DNA of 64,000 nt, from assembly GCF_025698545.1 (NCBI RefSeq), contig NC_068572.1, forward strand, positions 5,456,001 to 5,520,000. Direction: 5' to 3'. This stretch comes from Gossypium raimondii. Its lineage: Eukaryota > Streptophyta > Magnoliopsida > Malvales > Malvaceae. Positions 36,538 to 48,489 of this stretch are shown here, piece after piece. The notes beneath the pieces are model-generated. The model was not told where the DNA came from. It did no database searches and saw only the letters and a list, made by a program, of their open reading frames with translations. The translations under genes and the position numbers were made by a program. Position 1 is the stretch's first letter. Each line of letters begins with the position of its first letter.

Positions 36538-38242
36538 ATGCCAACTTTAGATAGTAGGGTTGCCAAACTCGAGAGATCCATAGGTGATGTGAAGGAGACC
36601 CTTGAAGAAGTTGAGGGATGCATTGCAAAGCTAAAATTAAGGCAATATCAGCTTAAATGGCAAGTGGCAGAGGCCCTTGATGTTAATGTAGATGTGATGC
36701 AAGGGGTTCTCAATATCGTTGTGTGTAAGTTGACTAAGAAGAATGATGCTCTCAAGGTAGGCCATGGCGTTGGCCTTGAAGGAACAGATTGAGGAGCTCA
36801 ATGAGAGCACGTTATCTGCAAAGTTGCTTTGGTTAATGGGGTGTTATTTGCGATACCCAAGCCTAAGGTAGATATCGATGAGCTGAAAGAGTTCAATGGG
36901 ACGAGGCCTACAAAAGATATGGACAACTTTTTGTGGGGAATAGATCAATACTTTCATGCCAAAGGCATCATGGATAATGCTACTAAGGTAAATACTACTA
37001 CTATGTATTTTACTGATGTCGCTATATTATGGTGGCGTCGTAGGTCTACAGATGAAAGATGATGTGGTATCATTATTTAGACTTAGAAGGAGTTTTAGAG
37101 TGAAATTAAGGGGTAGTTTTACCTAGAGTATGTCAAGGATGAGGCTTGAGCTAAGTTGCATCAACTTACGTAATAAGGCATAATTAGAGAGTATATACAA
37201 CAGTTTAGTAAATTATGCTCCAAATTTTCAATTTGGGTGAGAATAATGCATTCTTCTCTTTATGGATGGGCTGAATTCTTAGGCAAAGTAAGGGTTGCAA
37301 CATCTAGGAGTCAAAGAACTTACCAAAGCCATGACAATAATGGAGTCCTTAATCAAGCTTGTTCCGAGGAAAGGCAAGTTTGAGTTTTCCAAGCCTAATG
37401 AGAAGGATAATGGTGGAGGGAGATGAAGAAAGACAAGTTAAAAATAGCAATAGTGGAAATGGTGGTAATGAGAAACCTCATAATGGGAAGTGAAAGTCCA
37501 ACAACAAATCAAAAGAGCTAATGGGGTGCTTCTTATGTAGTGGTTTGCATAGGGTACGGGACTGCCCAAACAGCGATCCAAAAGCTATTCGTAATCAGTA
37601 AAGAATATGAAGTGGAGCCTGATGAGGAAAGGATATTAAAGCTTGGGTCAATAATACTCAATTATGCTAAAGCGAAGAGGGATCACAAGTAGAAAAAGTT
37701 GATGTTTGTGGACATCAACATCATAAGAAAAAGGAGAAATGTTCTTGTTGATACGGGGGATTTTGATTTGTTTACATTAGAGAAAGTTGTGGGTAAACTT
37801 GTTCTCTTAGTTAGCAAATTGAATAAGAATATCAAGACTTTAATTCTAAAGAGGTCTCAACTATGGGAGTAGCACAAGGAGTTGAGCTACAAATCGGTGA
37901 GTGGAAAGACAAGGAAGACTTAATGATTACAACTTCATGTTTGGTTTGAATTTCATTGATCATATTAATACTCTTTTGGTTCTTTTTGCTAATTGTATTT
38001 GTATCTTAGATACTCATCAACGACAATGCATTGTGTCGGTGAGTCATGATGAGAAAGGTGGAACCAATGTATTGTGGGTAATTCAACTAGCCAAGAATGT
38101 TCATTGTGGCAAGAACATTGACTTGGTAGATCGAAGTTTACGAAGGCCCTTTAGAAATGCTAAAGGCGCGACAAACCGAAGTGAAACCTGTTGGGTTATC
38201 AATGGCTTACAAACAAGAGTCAGCAACAATACTCAAGGTTAA
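36538..38242 (+). pseudogene. Gypsy-type gag-protease remnant
   Basis: The first frame at 36538-36792 has a coiled-coil look with VAKLERSIGDVKETLEEV. The next, 36829-37062, contains FNGTRPTKDMDNFLWGIDQY and ILWWRRR, the retrotransposon gag domain. At about 37510-37555 a zinc knuckle reads CFLCSGLHRVRDCP. Protease sequence follows with VLVDTGDFDLF near 37745, and the frame at 37901-38242 continues this region with FMFGLNFIDHIN. Several stops and frameshifts separate the pieces. Coding sequence fades out near 38300 with no polymerase. Confidence 0.8.
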
Positions 38243-38531
38243 CCCTGTGTTGAAGCCTATTTGTGAGGATCAAGGGGATCCGAACGAGGCAATTCGCAAT
38301 GGGGGCAAGTAAAAAACTATAGGCTCTTGCGAACAATATGAACAAAGAAAGGAAATAGTTCAAGTTAGACAATAACAAAGACATAAGCTGAGGAAAATAT
38401 TTTGCGGGGCGAAACTACCTAATAAAGAGAATGGTTGGGAATCAACTAAGGTGTCGTGGCAGATTTGAGATGAGTTAGACCAGTGTCATTCCGAAGAGGA
38501 CAAGAGCATCGCGAGAATGGGTGGGGGAGAA

Positions 38532-39148
38532 TGTCACAGGCTGTAAATCAAAGCCCATGAAGAATACACACAGAATGTCCCATGGAGGTCAACTGATTAA
38601 ATGTGGCTCATTTGACCCATTTGAATTGGCCTGTTTGTAGAACTCATAGAGAAGCCCATCTACTTAAAGCCTTGGTAGCCTAGTGGAACACTTTAGTAAA
38701 ACTAGAGTTACCATAATGAATATTGTAAATCCTAAGGGATAATATTGTATAGAGTTTAAATCCCTTAAGACTCTCATATTATAGATAGACACTAATTTCA
38801 GCCATTAATTTAACTCAATCTGTACCGTTGGATCTGAGTGAGCTCAACTATAAATAGAGCCCTCCCCATTCATTTGTAATCACTTCACTTCATTCTTGAG
38901 TTAAAGAATATATTTGAGAGCATTTACTCAAACACTTTGTGTGCATTGCTTTCTTGTGGCTCTTTTGTTCAATTCAAGTTTCTTTCTTTTCTTTTTTTGA
39001 GTCACTTCCGCTTTTATTTTTAAGTGCCTTAGAGAGTTTTAAGGAGAATTCTCACTTTATGAGAGTTAGGTTGACTTAGGCGGATTTGAAGCAGAGAAAT
39101 CGCTTAAGGCCGTGCAGTTTGCAACACTAAAGTTTTAGCCGTGTGACA
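38532..39148 (+). repeat. 3' LTR of the gag-protease element
   Basis: It begins TGTCACAGGC and ends GTGTGACA. It aligns along its length with 35821-36416, with many substitutions and about 20 bases of net insertion. Confidence 0.88.
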
Positions 39149-39161
39149 TAAGGTCCCTTCC

Positions 39162-39635
39162 ATGATTAAAATAAGTAATATTATTTAACAATATTTTAGT
39201 CCTTTCACTTAAAAACAATAAAAATATACATACGATGAAATTTGAACCCACACCAATTGCATTAATAAAACCTTTAATTTACCGCTCAAGTAAATATTTA
39301 TTTTAATATTTTTATACATTTTACTTTTATTGTGCACACTTTATTACCTATATCGGTTGTATCTATACCTTTATTTAAACTCCTTATTGAATTGGTGTCA
39401 CGAATCAATTGGACACCAACTAGGTTAGAGAAATTATGAAAATATTCATTCGTAATTAAAATAAGTTATATTAATCAATAGTATTTTAGCCTTGCATCTA
39501 AAAACAATAAAAAAAATATAGATATAGAAAGAGATTTGAACCCCACCAATAACATAAATAAAACTTTAAATCTACCCATCAACCAGAACTCTATTTTAAT
39601 TTATTTATACATTTTAATTTCATTATACCCACTTT
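39162..39635 (+). repeat. Two direct copies of an AT-rich unit
   Basis: The stretches 39162-39355 and 39447-39635 share order and words (ATTAAAATAAGT, AATATTTTAG, AAAAACAATAAAAA, TTTGAACCC, ATAAAAC) with many mismatches. The spacing is about 285 bases. Either an old tandem duplication or two insertions of one small repeat would explain it. Confidence 0.5.
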
Positions 39636-39699
39636 AAAAATAATTTTCACATAATTTTCACAGGCATGCATAATAAAATTTATAATTTTTATTTATTAT

Positions 39700-40350
39700 T
39701 TTAAATGGAATCTTCACATCAAAGTTGCGGACTTGTTTGGCTTTTTAGTTCCCAAGAGGATTAATTTCATTTTATTTTTTTAGCACTAATGGCATTCTCA
39801 TATTGACTGAATTGAGGCAGCTGGATATAGTAGCTTTGTCTTTGTTTTGTAACATTCACTCAATGAACACACTAAAGTTGAAATATCAAATTTCAACATA
39901 AAAAAAATTTGAAATATTAAAACGTGAAAAGTTTAATTTAAAAAAAAGACAAAGCTATATACAATTTAAGATATTCAACCAAGCCTTATAGTTATCACCA
40001 TTTGTTCATTTCATAGCCATATCAATAACCATCATTTTCTTGTATTTCAGATAAATACATATAACCATATATAAGCATGCAATTCACTATTTCTTCTTGT
40101 CAATCACAATTTCAAATGACAGATTCATGTAAATGAGCTCAATATCATTAGCTGTTTAATTTCTGTCACTTAAATTCACATACACATAATTTATTAACAT
40201 AACCTGTCAAACACAACCTCTGAATGATAAGATCAGATAATTGAGCTCAATTTCACTGTTCAATATGTTTTATCACATAAAATTTGCTTAACACTTACCA
40301 CAATTTGTCAAATTAGAGAACGTATTACGGAATTGAGTACTTTGTTTTCA
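39700..40350. other. AT-rich repeat-like DNA
   Basis: No gene is seen. The stretch leads directly into the hairpin-bearing tandem array and may belong to the same LTR-like element. Confidence 0.3.
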
Positions 40351-40710
40351 CATTGTCATAGTATAACTATGGTCTTGCACATCGTCACATATCACACACC
40401 GAAGCCATAGCCTAGCTATGGTCTTACACGGAAACACAAATCACACCGATGTCATATCCCATATATGGTCTTACACGGAAATCACATATCACACCGATGT
40501 CATATCCTAGATATGATCTTACACAGAAATCACATATCACATCACACCAATGCCATAGCCCAGCTATGGTCTTATACAGAAGCACATAGTCACATCACAC
40601 CGATGACATAGCCTAGCTATGGTCTTATACGGAAGCACATGATAATCACATTTTCACATGTTGTCATGGTCAAACCATGGTCTTTTCTGTCAATTCATCA
40701 CATATCATTG
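40351..40710 (+). repeat. Tandem array of ~47-57-base hairpin units
   Basis: Six to seven units follow one another, each with a short palindrome such as CATAGCCTAGCTATG, then GTCTTACACGGAA and a CACATATCACAC spacer. Units vary in length by insertion of CACAT repeats. The first and last units keep a diverged palindrome (CATAGTATAACTATG and CATGGTCAAACCATG), so the arms have changed in a paired way in places. There is no coding capacity. Confidence 0.8.
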
Positions 40711-42129
40711 AACGAAAGTAGTCATTCCTGCCTTCTACTCAATTTGACCTTTTAGTTCTTTTTACGTACTTTTACAATATTCACACTTTAAATACAAACA
40801 TATGAAATGATTCATCATTTCTTTCATTTACTAACAAATAATTATTAAATTCAGCTATATGAACTTACAATTCGATTTTTATAACATAACGATAATCATA
40901 ATTTCATAATAACTATTTGAAATAAAACATTATATCATTTCTAATTCAACGTTTATTGATTATAATCAGGCATATGACCAATTTATACAAGAGTCATTCA
41001 TATATTTTCCTCCTTCTCCTCTCCATTCCACATCCTTAATGTATATAACACGCTTATAAGTAACATTCTCTATAATTTCACTATTTACTTATATGTATAT
41101 TCAAAGCTGTCCATTCGTGTCATAGTCACTAAATTATTTTTATCTTGAGCTACAGAACTCCAAATTAAGATCAGCTTGATGTTTTGAAACTAGATTCATA
41201 TATCTTTCTACCATAAAATTTTAGAATTTATATTTTAGCCAATTAGTACAGTAAAATCTTCAAATTTATCCCTGTTCTGCTATTTGGCAGCTTTGACCTT
41301 GCTTACTAAAATTAATTATCTCTTAGAAAAGAACTTGGATGATATTCCCATTTGTTTCTCTTAAAATAGACTCATTAATAATTTAAAATATAAATTTAAG
41401 CTCATAATTATTTTTCTCCAATTTTTATGATTTTCCAAAGTCAAAACAGGGGAACCCGAAATCATTCTGACATTGTCTCACAAAATTTATTATATCTCAT
41501 GATTTACAATTTCATTACTTACACGTTTCTTCTATGAGAAACTAGACTCAATAAGGCTTAATTTCATATTTTATTCATCTTGTAATTTGATTCCCATAAT
41601 TTTTATGATTTTTCAAAGTTAGGCTACTGCTGCTGCCCAAAACTATTTTAGTGCAAAATGTTGATTGCCATTAATTTTATTATAAAGGTTTAATATAACT
41701 TTTGGTACTTCAACATGTCATTTATTTTTCTAGTACTTAAATTTGACACTTATTCCTAATAGGCATAATGACTTATTTGGTCTTCCAATTTTACAAAAGA
41801 TTTTATTTTAATCCTCAATTTAATTTTTCATTTCTTTTAATCCTTAAACTTGCATTGCTTGTCAAATCAACTCAAAATGGATGGCAAAATTAACATTTGT
41901 TAATATTGTTGATATTGCCAAGTAAGCAATTAATTTTTAAAATTTAAAATTCAATTTTTTATAAAATTTATTAAAATGATTAAAAATTATAAAATATAAA
42001 TAAATATTAATTTTTCCATCCAATTTAGATTAATTTGACAAAAAACGGAAGTTAAGGGCTAAAAGAGACAAAAAAATTAAATGACGGCTAAAACAATTTT
42101 TTCTAAAGTTGAAAGGCCAAATAAATCGT
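40711..42129. other. AT-rich LTR-like DNA
   Basis: The DNA has no gene. Its texture is like that of the LTRs nearby, but I cannot fix either end. Words near 41690-41760 (TTTTGGTACTTCAAC) resemble the arms of the foldback element just downstream. Confidence 0.3.
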
Positions 42130-42850
42130 TATACCTTCCTAATCTGGTACTTAAATTTTTTTTAGGTCCAATTTAGTACATAAACTTGACAACTTTTCTT
42201 AATTTGGTACTTAATATTTTGTTCCAGTCCAATTGGGTACTTGAACTTGTCAAATGTTATATAAATTACTTCAATGTACTAATAATGTTATTTTTATTAT
42301 GAGGTTACAAAATAATTAATGTATAGTAGATGGTATGAATTTTTTATTTTATTAATTTAAAATAATGAATTTATTTTATTTTGAATTTTGAAACTCTTAT
42401 TTTCTTATTCAATATTAATTGTTAAACATAACTCAATGCATAATTTTTAACACAAATTTCCTCTACTACCAACAATATTTTTGTTAAATTGAAAGCTTTG
42501 TGGTCCTTCTTAAATTATTCTTGCCATTAACAATCAAAATAATCTCAGCCCCAATATAAAGTAATATTTGAGCATATTGTTTACCGTAATATAAAGAAAC
42601 CAAATAAAAGTAACCATTCCATGTCATTTATCATATGTTACTCATACATTTTCTATTTTATCAACTTATAAAAAATAACACTGTTAGTGTTTTGCAATAA
42701 TCAGTATAACATTTGACAAGTTTAAATATCAAATTCAACCTAAAAAAATTTAGGTATCAAATCGGAAAAAATTTATTAAAATCAATAAAATTATATCTCA
42801 AATTAATAAAAAATTTGTCAAATTCAAGTACCAAATGTTATATTAAGCAT
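42130..42850. mobile_element. Foldback element with TTTGGTACTTGA-type arms
   Basis: The left arm 42130-42265 ends ACTTGTCAAATGTTATA. The right arm 42704-42850 begins with the inverse TATAACATTTGACAAGT and ends with the inverse of the outer TTTGGTACTTGAATTTGAC word. A 440-base AT-rich centre separates them. Each arm holds about two copies of a TTGGTAC-TTAAA unit. There is no transposase. Confidence 0.55.
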
Positions 42851-43845
42851 ATTACAAAACCCAATTTTTTCTCACCTTCCGCATTTGCCCTAAAATTTCA
42901 CAAAAATAGGTTTCTTTCTCCCGTTTCTCTTCTTAAATACCTTCTCGATGTCTAAAATTGATACCTTATTAAACTCGCGTTATCTTAATTTTTAAAAATG
43001 CAAATTTAATTTAATATTTGATTGTGATCCAAAGAAATGAAGAAATTTATTTATACATTTTAGAGTAAATTGCATTTTATTTAAAAATAAAAATATCACC
43101 AAATATTCTTCCATTAATCACAAAAATATCAGGTTCTATTTTGATTTAGTCTATGTAATAGGACATCCCATTTTAATAAAAATCAATGACATTTCACCCA
43201 ACCTATCCATGATTTATAATAAATCTGAAATTAAATCAAGACATTTTTTGAAAAATTAGGTATATATGTTGGTTTAAAAAAAGTAAGGTTTTAGGCCGTT
43301 TTATTTGAAAATTAGGGAAATAATGTGTTCTACACGGTGAGTTCTCACCCTCTCCTATCATGCCACCAGAAATCACTTTTTGTAAAAAATAATAATAATA
43401 AATTAATGATTAGATTGAGTTTTGAAAACCCGAAAATCCTGGAATAAAATTTACATCTCATCGTTTTCATGGCAAAACATGAATATTATCTTTAAAAACT
43501 TCTCAAAAAACCGCTTCTTATTAGAAAGTTTTTTTACTTGTCATGACCGATCTTTTCCAACATTTTGAAAGATTTTTCATATTCGGTGGTAGAGTTTCCT
43601 ATAAAATGAAGATTGATATGGAGAGATTGTCATAGTTAAATTTTGAGCATAAAATTTACATAAGGAGAAAATTGTTGATGTTAAATATCTTAAGTTTAAA
43701 AATCGACCCAACAAAGTAAATTAGATCAAGTAAGCGTCGTTTGAATTTGGTTAATGAGTATATATTTTTTTGTATAATATTTTAGTTTTAAACATGTGAA
43801 ACAAGTTTTTTGGCGAAGATAAGTAGACGAATTAAATTCGTTATT
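42851..43845. other. Intergenic AT-rich DNA
   Basis: No gene or bounded element is seen before the transposase remnant. Confidence 0.4.
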
Positions 43846-45435
43846 TATTATGACGGTCAAATTTGTTACACCGAAATTATGGTCATTTTTGTATCAACCC
43901 AATATACAGAATTGGCTTTCAACTAGATCATCAAATTGAATGAGCTTCTGACAAGAATTAGAAGGAAAGTCTCAGTTTCAAGCCAGAGGAGAATTTCGAA
44001 CTTGAAATATATATACCTAACATCAATCATGTAACAACCTGATTTTCAGTGGTAACGAAAACGGCGATTCGAGGTCACCAATTCCGTTGAGTAAGATCGT
44101 AAATTTTACTATTTAGGATTTATGAGTCAAATGTGGTTTTAGGAAGACTTTTGAATTAGTAATTTGTGTTTTATAAGGATTTATTCAGTTAAATGGTTTA
44201 GAAAATGAGGTATTGAGACCTCGATTCTTTAAACCGAGCGTAAATATTTTTATAAATATTTACGGAGTGGCATTAAGGTAGTATTAAAGTTTCGTTAGAA
44301 AATTTTAATGTTTTGATAGCTAATTAATTAAAAATGACTAAGTTAAAAAAAGGTGCAAAACTTGCTAAAGTGATTAAATAGCATAAATGGTAAATAAGGG
44401 AGGACTAAAAGGACAAATATGTCAAGTGGAATGGCTGAGGCGGCATAAGTGTGAAAAAAATAATAAAATCATGTGATTTAAGGGCAAAATTGGAAATAAA
44501 TAAAATTCAAATATTAAATTGAAAAACCTAAAAGCTTCTAGACATTTTCTTCATCAATTTTCTGTCCAAAAACACCATTTAAGAGCTCTCAAAGTTGGTT
44601 TTCATATTTTAGCTTCATGTGAGTTTAATTCTTGCCTTTTTCTTATAATTTTTATGTTTTTAAGACTTTTACAATTAGGTCCACTAGCTATTTCATCAGT
44701 TTTGTATTTTATTGAGAATTTTAAAAGTTACCATTGATGAATACTGATATTTTGATGAAATAACATGGATTTAGAGCTTCAATTTTGTTGTATGATGATT
44801 TTAATAAGTGATTTTGTTAGATATTGATTTTAGGACTAAATTGTGAAGAATTAAAGAATTAGGGTTTGGTATTAAATTTCTACGTATCAAGGGATGTAAG
44901 ATAGCCTAGAATATTTAGATAAATTATCAATTGAGAAAAATTAGTTCATTTGATAGACTAATTAGTAAGGGGACTAAATTGAAAAAGTTGTAAAAATTAG
45001 AGTAATTGTGTAATTTCAAAAATTGAGGGTTATTAATTGTGAAGTGAATTGGAACTGAAGTATATGCAACGGATGAGTTATTTTATATTTTAGATCAAGA
45101 GCCCGTAGATACTCGTGAAAAAGGGAAATTAGAAGAATAGTCTCTGAACTTTTACAAATTTTACAATTTAACCCAGGTAAGTTCGTATGGTTAAATTTTA
45201 TTAATTATATTGAATTGGTGAATGATATTATGTATTTTATTATATTGTTGAAAAATGGAATATTGTTAAATTATAAATTTGAAGTGAATATCCGGTTTAA
45301 ATGGAATGCGGTATTGAGCACAATCGTTGTGTGGCGAAAGACAACAAAGGAAGAATTGATGAAAAATCACCCAAGTAAACCGAGGTTCAGCATTTGTTAC
45401 GAACTTTCGTGTTTACTTTCCTTTTAGCTTTCACT

Positions 45436-45582
45436 AGCTTCTGTTTAACTCATATGAGTTTCCGTTTAGCTTTTTTGAGCTTCTGTTTAACCCTTATGGG
45501 TTTCCATTCAACTCTTATGAGCTTTCGTTCAACCCTTATGGGTTTCTGTTTAGCACTTATGTGCTTCTGTTCAGCCTTCAGG
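45436..45582 (+). repeat. 21-base tandem repeat, seven units
   Basis: Seven 21-base units of the form AGCTTCTGTTTAACCCTTATG fill exactly 147 bases, with changes in each unit. Because 21 is a multiple of three, a false open frame runs through the array. Confidence 0.85.
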
Positions 45583-46329
45583 CTTCTAAAAATGATGTAC
45601 TCATATCTGTAAGTCGTTCTCCGATTTGGTAAGACTTGGTAAGTGACTTATGTAATTGAAATTGAAAAATTTATTGTTTATTATTGATATTGATTTGAAA
45701 TAAGTGAGTTCATTGATTAAGGTTGTGATTGACAAGAAGATTGCATGAATAATTTTGTAAATTTGATTTGTTATATTCGGTTCGGTAAGATTTATGTTTA
45801 ACCTATTAAACTTACTAAACTTCATTAAGCTTACTTGTGTTGTTTAATGTCCTTGTAGATAAAGTGAGGTCGGGAGATCGAATCAACACATCAAGTCACA
45901 TTATCCAGCTCATCCCGATAGTCTTTGAAACGTATTATATGGTTTATATGGTATGTATAGGGTTGGAATGGTTTTAAGTAAAATTAGTTTGTGCAAATGT
46001 TAAAAAAAATCACATTTTGTTATATATTTCCCATCAACTTATATATGTATGGTTTAATCATGCTTGATATATGTTTGGAGTGGTTAAATGATGGATAGCT
46101 TATAGGCATATAGGTGAATGTGTAATATATTTTAATTGGCATAATAAATCAAATATGTGATTTGATCAATACGGTAAATTAAAAATGTTAGGATGTAGGT
46201 GGTAATAACATATGTTTTAAGCTTGATAGTTGTATTGAGGGATTTGTTATGGCTTATGAGAGTGTAATTTGAAGTGTTTAGGTTGGAATTTAAATGGGTG
46301 AGAAAAGTGGCCTTGAAATGGCCAATTTT

Positions 46330-46655
46330 CGTCCACACGAGCAGAGACACGGGCGTATGTCTTAGTCGTGTGTCACACACGGCCAAGCACATGGGCATGT
46401 GGTCTAGCCATGTGTCCCCTGCATTCTTAAAATTTAGAAATAGAATACTCAAGTTTTTGCACACAACCTAGCACATGGGCGTGTGGCTTGGCCGTGTGAC
46501 CCCTACACCTTAATTTCATAACACACGGCCTACCACACGGGCATGGACACAGGCTAGGACACGACCGTGTGCCTCACATCGAAAGCCCACACGGCCTAAG
46601 ACACGGGCATGTCTCTTGGCCCTATGAGCCACATGGCCTGACCACACGGCGTATG
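46330..46655 (+). repeat. Array of ACACGGGCGTGTG-type words
   Basis: Words such as ACACGGGCGTATG, CACACGGCC, CACATGGGCGTGTGG and ACACGGGCATG recur about ten times without fixed spacing. Several can pair with a neighbour on the same strand. The block lies upstream of the last 250 bases of the solo LTR. Confidence 0.75.
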
Positions 46656-48170
46656 TCCCCTGCACCTAAGAAAAAAATTTAAAATTTTGGGAAAATTTCT
46701 TTGAGTTTTCGATTTAGTCCCGATTTATTTTTGATGTGTATTTTGGGCCTCAAGGGCTCATACAATGGACAATATAAGTGATTTATGATTGGTTATGATA
46801 GGTATATTAAATGTTATGAAATTTTTGTATTCAAATTTGAAAAGTCCAGTAATGCTCCGTAATACTGTTCCGGCGACGGATAAGGGTTAGGGGTGTTACA
46901 AATGAACTCTATTAGATATGATAAATTTGAGCTTGAAAGTGACATGGATGTCGAGTTAATCCTCAATATGTATTGCTTTACTAAAAAATCTATAATAGAG
47001 TTATATGTCTAATTTGCCGATATCGAGAAAGGTGGTCCGAGTTTGACAATAGTTCCAATTAATTTGTTACGATAATGAAAAGTAAAAAGTCCAACCACAC
47101 AGCTATGTGGTGGTTTCATGATGTTGTTACAAAGCTCATATCAATGAATGTCGAAATCATCAATAGGAAGGCATTCCTCGGTTTCATCCTTCGATTTTAA
47201 CTTTAGTGTACAATTGAGGTTAGTTGATAACCCAAACGTAAAGACCCAGGCATGACATTCTGTAAGTGCTTTTGATTTCAACTTCAAAATACTGATATTC
47301 TATTTTGGAAACACTTATCTGGGTATGCTATCAAGTTACACGGATGGGCAATCCGTAAGTAATATTGATTTTAACTCAGGGTTGACAAATACGGATGATG
47401 TTCTCCTTACAACCTGCACCAGCAAAGGGATATCCAACCCTAGACATGAAACCATAATTGGGATTGATAACAAAGAGGAAGTTGAAAACAAAAAAGAGAT
47501 GAAATCAATGATGACCCAATCCGGGAGTCCCAATTGAATGGTTCATATTTGTATTATTTTTTGAACCAGAGGCTAAACCTATTGAACCAGAAGGGAATGG
47601 TTTTGACAGTGAAGGTTTGGACAATGCTAGAGGAACCCAACCAAATTTTACAAGTTGGAATAGAGTTTTCCTCCAAAGATGATGTTGGGATAGTGAACCA
47701 GTATAACATAAAGCATGGAGTCCACTTTGATGTTACAAAATCGTAAGTTAAAAAATATAAGACGAAGTGTGCAATGCATGAAAGTAGATGTCCATGAAAA
47801 ATCATCTGAAATGAAATGAAGGTGAGAGTCTAGACAATTAAAAAATATGACGCTCAACATACTTGTGTTGTTGCAGGTATGTCACAAGATCATCTGAAAT
47901 TGGATTCTGACCTTATCTCTAACATTGTCTTATCTATAGTGAAATATTTGTGTTGTTACATGTATGTCACAAGATCATCCAAAATTGAACTCTTACATTA
48001 TCTCTCGCATTGTCTTACCTATGGTGAAAGTGAATCCTAAGATTCACGTACCAATTTTGATTGTTGATATTTGTAATGAGGACGATTGTACCATGTCGTA
48101 CTACAAGACATGAGTTGCAAAACAGAAAACAATGGAAAAAATGCATAATGGGTGAAATAAATAATATAAC

Positions 48171-48489
48171 TTATGACAATGGTTGAAGGTATTGAATCAA
48201 GACATCCCAAGTACTTTCATCGGTCTGCAAATGGAGTCTATGTAGCATGGAAATTAATCTGTCATAATTTGATATGTCAAATTAGGCTTCCCATTATGCT
48301 TAAAGAGCTTGTTTTTTTAGCAATTTATATGTTTTTTTCGTGTTTTTACTTAGTTTTCGTTCTTTGCTTGAATAAGTGATATAGTGTGTTTTATGCCACT
48401 TTTGAGACTCAAAATGATCAAATGTGCCATAGAGAACCTAATGGTTGATTGAGCGTTGTAGGGAGTCATAGGAGGCCCGAACATGAGTG
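48171..48489. other. Unassigned DNA between MULE remnant and LTR-like copies
   Basis: Frames near 48173-48380 may be the far end of the MULE remnant, but I cannot match them with confidence. Confidence 0.3.

Larger units (their letters stand above)
35821..39148 (+). mobile_element. Short LTR element with gag and protease only
   Basis: LTRs of 596 bases (35821-36416) and 617 bases (38532-39148) flank only 2.1 kb. The primer-binding site TTGGTATCAGAG follows the 5' LTR at 36418, and a purine tract GGGTGGGGGAGAA precedes the 3' LTR. TAAG lies on both sides (35817-35820 and 39149-39152), giving four matching bases of a target duplication. The inside encodes broken gag and protease frames and no reverse transcriptase or integrase. 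It is therefore a non-autonomous element of the type called TR-GAG, probably derived from a Gypsy element. Confidence 0.88.
44030..46900 (+). mobile_element. Solo LTR (2.87 kb) inside the MULE pseudogene
   Basis: The LTR begins TGTAACAACCTGATTTTC and ends AGGGGTGTTACA. It is flanked by AATCA (44025-44029) and AATGA (46901-46905), a 5-base target duplication with one mismatch. There is no internal region, so recombination between two LTRs probably removed it. The terminal words match a large cotton Gypsy LTR family, as I recall it. Inside it are a 21-base tandem repeat and an array of CACACGG words. Which strand it belongs to is inferred only from the TG and CA ends. Confidence 0.85.
43846..48170 (+). 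pseudogene. MULE (Mutator-like) transposase pseudogene, split by a solo LTR
   Basis: The part at 43850-44029 reads YYDGQICYTE and, after an in-frame TAG, LLTRIRRKVSVSSQRRIS, as in the N-terminal region of plant MULE transposases. The part after the solo LTR starts near 46906 with NSIRYDKFELESDMDVEL and IELYV-FADIE. At 47620-47745 another frame reads LQVGIEFSSKDDVGIVNQY, the region just before the MuDR DNA-binding domain. At about 48090-48150 VAKQKTMEKM matches the conserved AKQKA-EK segment. Stops and frameshifts abound and the catalytic region is not recognisable. If the LTR and one target copy are removed, the two halves join in frame. Confidence 0.7.

Noticed and set aside
40351..40710. 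CRISPR-like look of the regular repeat-spacer array
   Set aside because: The spacers are repeated as well as the palindromes, unit length varies, and this is plant nuclear DNA. It is a tandem repeat.
45394..45612. 72-codon open frame with a repeating SFCLTLMG-like pattern
   Set aside because: It is produced by the 21-base tandem repeat, which keeps frame because 21 is a multiple of three.
47325..47537. 70-codon frame as an independent small gene
   Set aside because: It lies between two recognisable MULE transposase segments and fits the variable acidic linker of that protein, so it is part of the pseudogene.
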